From positions 1 to 32,612 of the forward strand of contig JAADFA010000059.1 of assembly GCA_013153135.1 (NCBI GenBank): 32,612 bases of DNA. The letters run 5' to 3'. The translations under genes were made by a program, and so were the position numbers. This document shows positions 30,292-32,612 of this stretch, piece by piece (the stretch's first letter is position 1; each line of letters begins with the position of its first letter). The DNA is from Chloroflexota bacterium (lineage in GTDB: Bacteria; Chloroflexota; Anaerolineae; Anaerolineales; DRMV01). The notes under the pieces were generated by a model. That model was given only the letters and a program-made list of their open reading frames with translations. It was not told the DNA's origin and ran no database searches.

Positions 30292-31140
30292 ATGAGCCAC
30301 TACGACGTGCCTCGTGTGCAAGGTTTGTGGGTGTATCCGGTCAAGTCGCTCCAGGGCATGGCCGTTACCCGCTGGCCCCTGACGCGACTTGGTCTGGTCT
30401 TTGATCGGCGATGGATGCTCGTTGACCCCAAAGGCCATTTCTTGAGCCAACGTCGGGTGCCCCGCATGGCCCAGTTGCAGGCCCGCGTGCGCCTGCAGGA
30501 CGCCTTGGCCGGGCGTCCGCGGCTCCTTCTGGTCGATGCTCAGGGCTATACTTTCGCGGTGCCCGAGCCCGACCCCGCGCGGCCGCGCATGCGGGTCCGC
30601 GTGTGGCGTGATGAGGTCGACGCAATTTGGGTTTCGGACGCGGTGGACGCGTGGCTGCAGGCGCGCCTGGGGGTGCCCGCGCGGTTGGTGTACTTCCCCG
30701 ATGACGCCCATCGTCCCCTTTCGCCCAAATACGGCCTGCCCGGCGAGGGAACCACGTTTACTGACGGCTACCCCATCCTTATCGTGACCCAGGGCTCGCT
30801 GGACGACCTCAACCGGCGCTTGCGCACGCCTGTAGGCCCCGAGCGTTTTCGCCCCAATGTGCTCATTGGTCCCACTGCCGCGTACGAAGAGGACACTTGG
30901 CATCGCGTGCGCATCGGCCGCGTGCCGGTGCGAGTGGTCAAGCCGAGCAAACGCTGCGTCATTACAACTTTGGACCCGCGCACAGGCAAGCGATTGGGGA
31001 AGGAACCCTTGGCCACATTGGCGACGTATCGCCGTTGGCAGGGCGGAGTAATCTTTGGCCAAAACGCGGTGCCCGAGGCCGAGGGCGTGTGGGAACTCGG
31101 CCAGCGAGTGGAGGTACTGCGGCCGCGGGTCGCGTGGTGA
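30292..31140 (+). CDS. MOSC domain protein (YcbX/mARC-like)
   Basis: 282 residues. The N-terminal beta-barrel module (QGLWVYPVKSLQGMAVTRWPL, then FDRRWMLVDPKGHFLSQR) is followed by the MOSC domain with FRPNVLIG and the cofactor-binding Cys C222 in KPSKRCVITTLDPRTGKR. Related YcbX and mARC proteins reduce N-hydroxylated compounds using molybdenum cofactor and need an electron donor. No ferredoxin or [2Fe-2S] domain is fused here. The start at 30292 follows AGAGGAAGG; an ATG at 30271 is in frame but lacks a site. The neighbouring XdhC-like gene is the only sign of other molybdenum biology. It lies 43 bases after the hydrolase gene. Confidence 0.88.
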   Translation: MSHYDVPRVQGLWVYPVKSLQGMAVTRWPLTRLGLVFDRRWMLVDPKGHFLSQRRVPRMAQLQARVRLQDALAGRPRLLLVDAQGYTFAVPEPDPARPRMRVRVWRDEVDAIWVSDAVDAWLQARLGVPARLVYFPDDAHRPLSPKYGLPGEGTTFTDGYPILIVTQGSLDDLNRRLRTPVGPERFRPNVLIGPTAAYEEDTWHRVRIGRVPVRVVKPSKRCVITTLDPRTGKRLGKEPLATLATYRRWQGGVIFGQNAVPEAEGVWELGQRVEVLRPRVAW

Positions 31141-31155
31141 GGTGGGAGGTGCCAG

Positions 31156-32397
31156 GTGGCGCACGGGCTGGCTGCCGCGAGCGCGAGCTATCAAGGCCGT
31201 TGGGGGAGTATGATTTTCCGCGTGCGCACGTTCCCCGGCGGTATCACCATCAGCTTGGGGCTGCACGCGCGGGTGCAGGTGTATACCTACGAGGCCAGCG
31301 GTCGTCCATGGACGTTTATCGTGGATGGCCGGATCTATCGTCGCGCGCTCAATGGGACCATGTTGGTCAAATGGCGGCCACCGGGCCAGCCGCGACAGCG
31401 AACGCGCTTGAATCAGGACGAAGCGCTGCAGGTCGAGGCCGCCGCGCGCAAGCGCATCCAGGCTTTCACCGAGGCTTGGGACCGGGGCGCGCTGCGTTTT
31501 GATCACGAGCCTCCGCCGCGGCAGGTCCGCACCCAGCTGGACCGCATCCTCGCTTGGGATGCTACGCGCTCCCGGGCTGACGCGCAGCGATATACCCAGG
31601 TCTACAAGCCCATCGGCATTCTGCCCCCGGACCAATACCTGGCCGTGGTGGTGCAGATCACCGAGGGTTGCTCTTTCAACACGTGCACTTTTTGCACCTT
31701 CTACCGGGATCGCCCGTTTCGCATCAAAGGGCCGGATGAGGTGCGCGCCCACATCGCGGCCATCCGAGATTACCTCGGCCCCGGACTGCCTTTGCGGCAC
31801 GGAGTGTTCCTGGGCGACGCCAACGCACTGGTCGCACCCATGCCCCGCTTGCGCGCGCTGCTCGCAGAGGTGCGCCGGGGCTTCCCGGAGCCAGGATTCC
31901 GTGATCTATACGCGTTTTTGGACGGCTTCAGCGGCGAGCGCAAGCGCGCGGAGGACTACGCAGCCTTGGCCGCGTACGGCCTGCGTCGGGTCTATATTGG
32001 CCTGGAAAGCGGTCACGCGCCCTTGTTGCGCTTTTTACGCAAGCCCGGCACGCCCGAGGACGCGCTGGCCGCGGTGCGCGCGATGAAGGCCGGCGGACTC
32101 GCGGTGGGGGTCATCGTGCTCTTGGGCGCGGGTGGCAAGCAGTACGCAACCGGCCACGTGCGGGATACGATCCGCGTGGTGAATGCGATGGGCTTGGGTC
32201 CAGAGGACATCCTTTATTTCTCCGAGCTCGTGGTGGAGCCGGATATGCCCTACGCGCGCGAAGCCCTCCGCGCAGGTATCGAGCCGTTGACGCCCGAAGA
32301 GCAACGCGCACAGCAAGCGGCTATTGTACAAGGGCTCCGCTTCCCCCAGGGGCGCCCGCGCATCAGTCGCTATGATATTCGCGAGTTCGTGTATTAA
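31156..32397 (+). CDS. Radical SAM protein with C-X4-C-X2-C cluster motif
   Basis: 413 residues, function unknown. A unique N-terminal region (1-165) with a beta-rich start (MIFRVRTFPGG) and a basic/helical part is followed by a radical SAM domain. The cluster motif is ITEGCSFNTCTFCTFYRDRPF with C172, C177 and C180, i.e. four residues rather than three between the first two Cys. After it come GVFLGDANALV (GGE-like position), RRVYIGLESGHAPLLRFL and GVIVLLGAGGKQY. No second Fe-S cluster motif is seen. GTG start with GGGAGG (31144-31149) six bases upstream; a later ATG at 31210 has a site only one base away. Last gene of the six-gene run, ending before repeat copy C. Confidence 0.85.
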   Translation: MAHGLAAASASYQGRWGSMIFRVRTFPGGITISLGLHARVQVYTYEASGRPWTFIVDGRIYRRALNGTMLVKWRPPGQPRQRTRLNQDEALQVEAAARKRIQAFTEAWDRGALRFDHEPPPRQVRTQLDRILAWDATRSRADAQRYTQVYKPIGILPPDQYLAVVVQITEGCSFNTCTFCTFYRDRPFRIKGPDEVRAHIAAIRDYLGPGLPLRHGVFLGDANALVAPMPRLRALLAEVRRGFPEPGFRDLYAFLDGFSGERKRAEDYAALAAYGLRRVYIGLESGHAPLLRFLRKPGTPEDALAAVRAMKAGGLAVGVIVLLGAGGKQYATGHVRDTIRVVNAMGLGPEDILYFSELVVEPDMPYAREALRAGIEPLTPEEQRAQQAAIVQGLRFPQGRPRISRYDIREFVY

Positions 32398-32423
32398 ATC
32401 CAGCAACTCGCCCGTGTCCATGG

Positions 32424-32612
32424 GTGCAGGCAAAGCTCGTAGAAGCCCATGCCGCGGGCGGCTGGACGCGCGCTTGACCCGCGGGCGGCGAAACCCGCCC
32501 GCTATCCTCGCCGTTCCATGTCCCGCGCGCCTCGCGCGTTGGGCTGAACTACCCGCGTGCAATTTTATGCAAACTAGCCGCAGGCTTCAGCCTGCGGCGG
32601 CGGTGCCAACGG
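32424..32612 (+). repeat. Dispersed intergenic repeat, copy C (runs to window edge)
   Basis: Starts GTGCAGGCAAAGCTCGTAGA like copy B and carries GGGCGGCGAAACCCGCCCGCTATCCTCG-type hairpin sequence. The last 75 bases (GCGCGTTGGGCTGAACTACC onward) match copy B almost exactly to the final CCAACGG at the edge. It is about 59 bases longer than B, through extra sequence after GTAGAA and before the second half. Where B has GCTGAAGC at the hairpin tip, C has GCTTCAGC, the reverse complement, so pairing is kept. Confidence 0.8.

Noticed and set aside
30265..31800. 511-codon minus frame opposite the MOSC and radical SAM genes
   Set aside because: Antisense shadow with Arg/His/Gln bias; both plus-strand genes have good starts and motifs.

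Overview
This GC-rich window reads as a thermophile-type member of the Chloroflexota (Anaerolineae-like). That placement is an inference. It rests on the TGS-type nucleoside kinase, on a giant exoprotein with DUF11 repeats followed by LPATGF and a sortase domain, on GC-rich codon use, and on frequent AGGAGG ribosome sites with TATAAT/TATACT boxes, several of them of the extended TGn type. No rRNA, tRNA, CRISPR array or transposase was seen.

Left part (1-7250): the 3' end of a uridine-kinase-like gene; thioredoxin reductase (trxB); acylphosphatase; purH (convergent with acylphosphatase); a GT-C membrane glycosyltransferase; and a divergent RluA-type pseudouridine synthase. Next comes about 325 bp without a gene, mostly a degenerate copy of a dispersed intergenic repeat.

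Middle (7250-12245): a visibly AT-richer island holds a small lipoprotein-like gene, an 81-codon frame with no normal start codon, a histidine kinase gene broken by two mutually compensating frameshifts, and an intact OmpR-type response regulator. It abuts leuD-leuB (leucine synthesis, without an adjacent leuC). A structured intergenic region follows.

Centre (12246-17750): one 1,834-residue secreted protein combining a KP-43-like subtilase, jelly-roll/Ig/Fn3/LamG-like modules, three DUF11 repeats, an LPATG sorting-type motif and, directly after it, a complete sortase domain with His, Cys and Arg. This is the most unusual gene in the window.

Right part: on the minus strand, an operon-like series of ECF sigma factor, DegV protein, a small membrane protein and a CCA-adding-type nucleotidyltransferase. 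Upstream of it lie sulfate adenylyltransferase, a TauE/SafE permease and a second GT-C glycosyltransferase. On the plus strand, XdhC-like and nitroreductase genes overlap. They are followed by a tight six-gene run: tdk, hpt, a second tRNA-nucleotidyltransferase-type gene, an alpha/beta hydrolase, a MOSC protein and a radical SAM protein. Copies of the same intergenic repeat lie at about 7071-7207, 17827-17956 and 32424-32612, the last running into the window edge.
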